Shown: positions 63,266-64,000 of the stretch, in pieces
Layout of the letters: each line of letters opens with the position of its first letter
Numbering within the stretch: the first letter of the stretch is position 1
NCBI RefSeq assembly: GCF_009711265.1
Contig: NZ_WMII01000001.1
Span: 248,001 to 312,000, forward strand
Length of the DNA: 64,000 nucleotides
DNA from: Paracoccus shanxieyensis
Lineage (GTDB): Bacteria; Pseudomonadota; Alphaproteobacteria; Rhodobacterales; Rhodobacteraceae
Reading direction: 5' to 3'
The notes under the pieces: model-generated
What the model was told of the DNA's origin: nothing
The model's database searches: none
Seen by the model: only the letters and a program-made list of their open reading frames with translations
Made by a program: the position numbers and the translations under genes

Positions 63266-64000
63266 TGGCCGTTCTGATCCTGGGTGAAGTCACCAATGGC
63301 GCGCTGAATCTGGATGCCACCGCCAAGGCGGTCGGCGCGGTCAAGGCGTTGGGCGATGTGACGGTGCTGTGCGCAGGGGCCTCGGCTCAGGCTGCCGGGG
63401 CCGAGGCGGCGGGCATTGCCGGTGTCGCAAAGGTTCTGGTGGCAGAGGCGCCGCTTTACGGTCACCGGCTGGCCGAACCGACCGCCGCGCTGATCGTGTC
63501 ACTGGCGGGCGATTATTCCCATATCGCCGCCCCTGCCACGACGGACGCGAAAAACATCATGCCCCGCGTCGCGGCGCTGCTGGACGTGATGGTGATTTCC
63601 GATGTCTCGGCGGTGGTCGATGGCGACACGTTCGAGCGTCCGATCTATGCCGGCAACGCGATCCAGACCGTGAAATCCAAGGACGCGACCAAGGTGTTCA
63701 CCGTCCGCACCGCCAGCTTCGACGCGGCGGGCACGGGCGGTTCGGCGGCGGTGTCGGACGCGCCTGCGGCCGCCGATCCGGGCCTGTCCGCATGGGTTTC
63801 CGATGAGGTTGCGGCCAGCGACCGGCCCGAACTGGCCTCGGCCAAGCGGGTGGTGTCGGGCGGGCGCGGCGTCGGCTCGAAGGAAAACTTCGCGGTGATC
63901 GAGGCCCTGGCCGACAAGCTGGGCGCCGCCGTCGGTGCCTCGCGCGCGGCCGTCGATTCGGGCTATGCCCCGAACGACTGGCAGGTCGGCCAGACCGGCA
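63265..64000 (+). CDS. etfA: Electron transfer flavoprotein alpha subunit, N-terminal part
   Basis: About 245 codons of the FAD-binding partner of etfB are present before the window ends. The N-terminal domain ([15 protein letters not shown] to about residue 170) is complete. The start of the FAD domain is visible as KRVVSGGRGVGSKENFAVIEALADKLGAAVGASRAAVD (core SGGRGVGSKENF). It overlaps etfB by one base. The frame is open to the window edge. Confidence 0.96.
   Translation, partial: MAVLILGEVTNGALNLDATAKAVGAVKALGDVTVLCAGASAQAAGAEAAGIAGVAKVLVAEAPLYGHRLAEPTAALIVSLAGDYSHIAAPATTDAKNIMPRVAALLDVMVISDVSAVVDGDTFERPIYAGNAIQTVKSKDATKVFTVRTASFDAAGTGGSAAVSDAPAAADPGLSAWVSDEVAASDRPELASAKRVVSGGRGVGSKENFAVIEALADKLGAAVGASRAAVDSGYAPNDWQVGQTG

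Overview
The window looks like chromosomal DNA of a high-GC alphaproteobacterium of the Rhodobacterales, most likely Paracoccus or a close relative. This is inferred from the gene set and protein style: aerobic cob genes including cobG and cobF, CbtAB, BluB, urtABCDE with a long UrtB N-terminus, an IalB-type periplasmic protein, a Rhizobium-type asparaginase, and priA / fsa / DUF484 / xerC in one block. No phage, transposon, CRISPR array, rRNA or tRNA was seen.

Layout. Positions 1-8.3 kb hold housekeeping genes (pheS, rplT, rpmI, pyk) interleaved with an orphan cytochrome P450, an ArsC-like protein, an N-formylglutamate amidohydrolase and an OhrR-type repressor. A 440-base gap follows that appears to encode a free-standing small RNA with its own promoter and terminator. 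Positions 8.3-23 kb carry priA, fsa-DUF484-xerC, a TauE-type permease, an asparaginase, IalB, rlmN, a transglutaminase-like protein and the tightly overlapped chain gpmI-envC-like-ctpA-rppH. Positions 22.8-25 kb hold a ridA/tetR divergent pair with three copies of one palindromic operator, then a guanidine-II riboswitch in front of sugE. Positions 24.9-30.8 kb are the urea ABC transporter urtABCDE on the minus strand. Positions 31-40 kb are cell wall and general metabolism genes (lytic transglycosylase, dapD, LOG protein, rsfS-rlmH, leuC, leuD).

The dominant feature is a cobalt/cobalamin region of about 17 kb (41.0-57.8 kb). One cobalamin riboswitch precedes cbtB-cbtA-(49-residue His-tailed membrane protein)-bluB. 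A manganese riboswitch controls mntP on the opposite strand. cobO is also on the minus strand. A second cobalamin riboswitch precedes DUF1636-cobW-cobN-cobGH-cobI-cobJ-(cobK on the opposite strand)-cobL-cobE-cobM-cobB-cobF-unknown. Together these supply cobalt uptake, the aerobic corrin ring steps from precorrin-2 to hydrogenobyrinic acid a,c-diamide, one chelatase subunit, adenosylation and the lower ligand. Genes not seen here, and presumably elsewhere, include cobA, cobS/cobT, cobQ, cobD/cobC, cobP/U and cobV. The last 6 kb hold parC, an SDR, a HIG1-like small protein, a PduO-type adenosyltransferase and etfB-etfA (etfA cut by the window end).

Points most worth a second look: the in-frame cobG-cobH fusion; cobK transcribed against its own operon with a start codon overlapping that of cobL; the 49-residue His-tailed protein in the cbt operon; the unknown last gene of the cob operon; the orphan small RNA; and the guanidine riboswitch whose first hairpin lies inside the tetR coding end.
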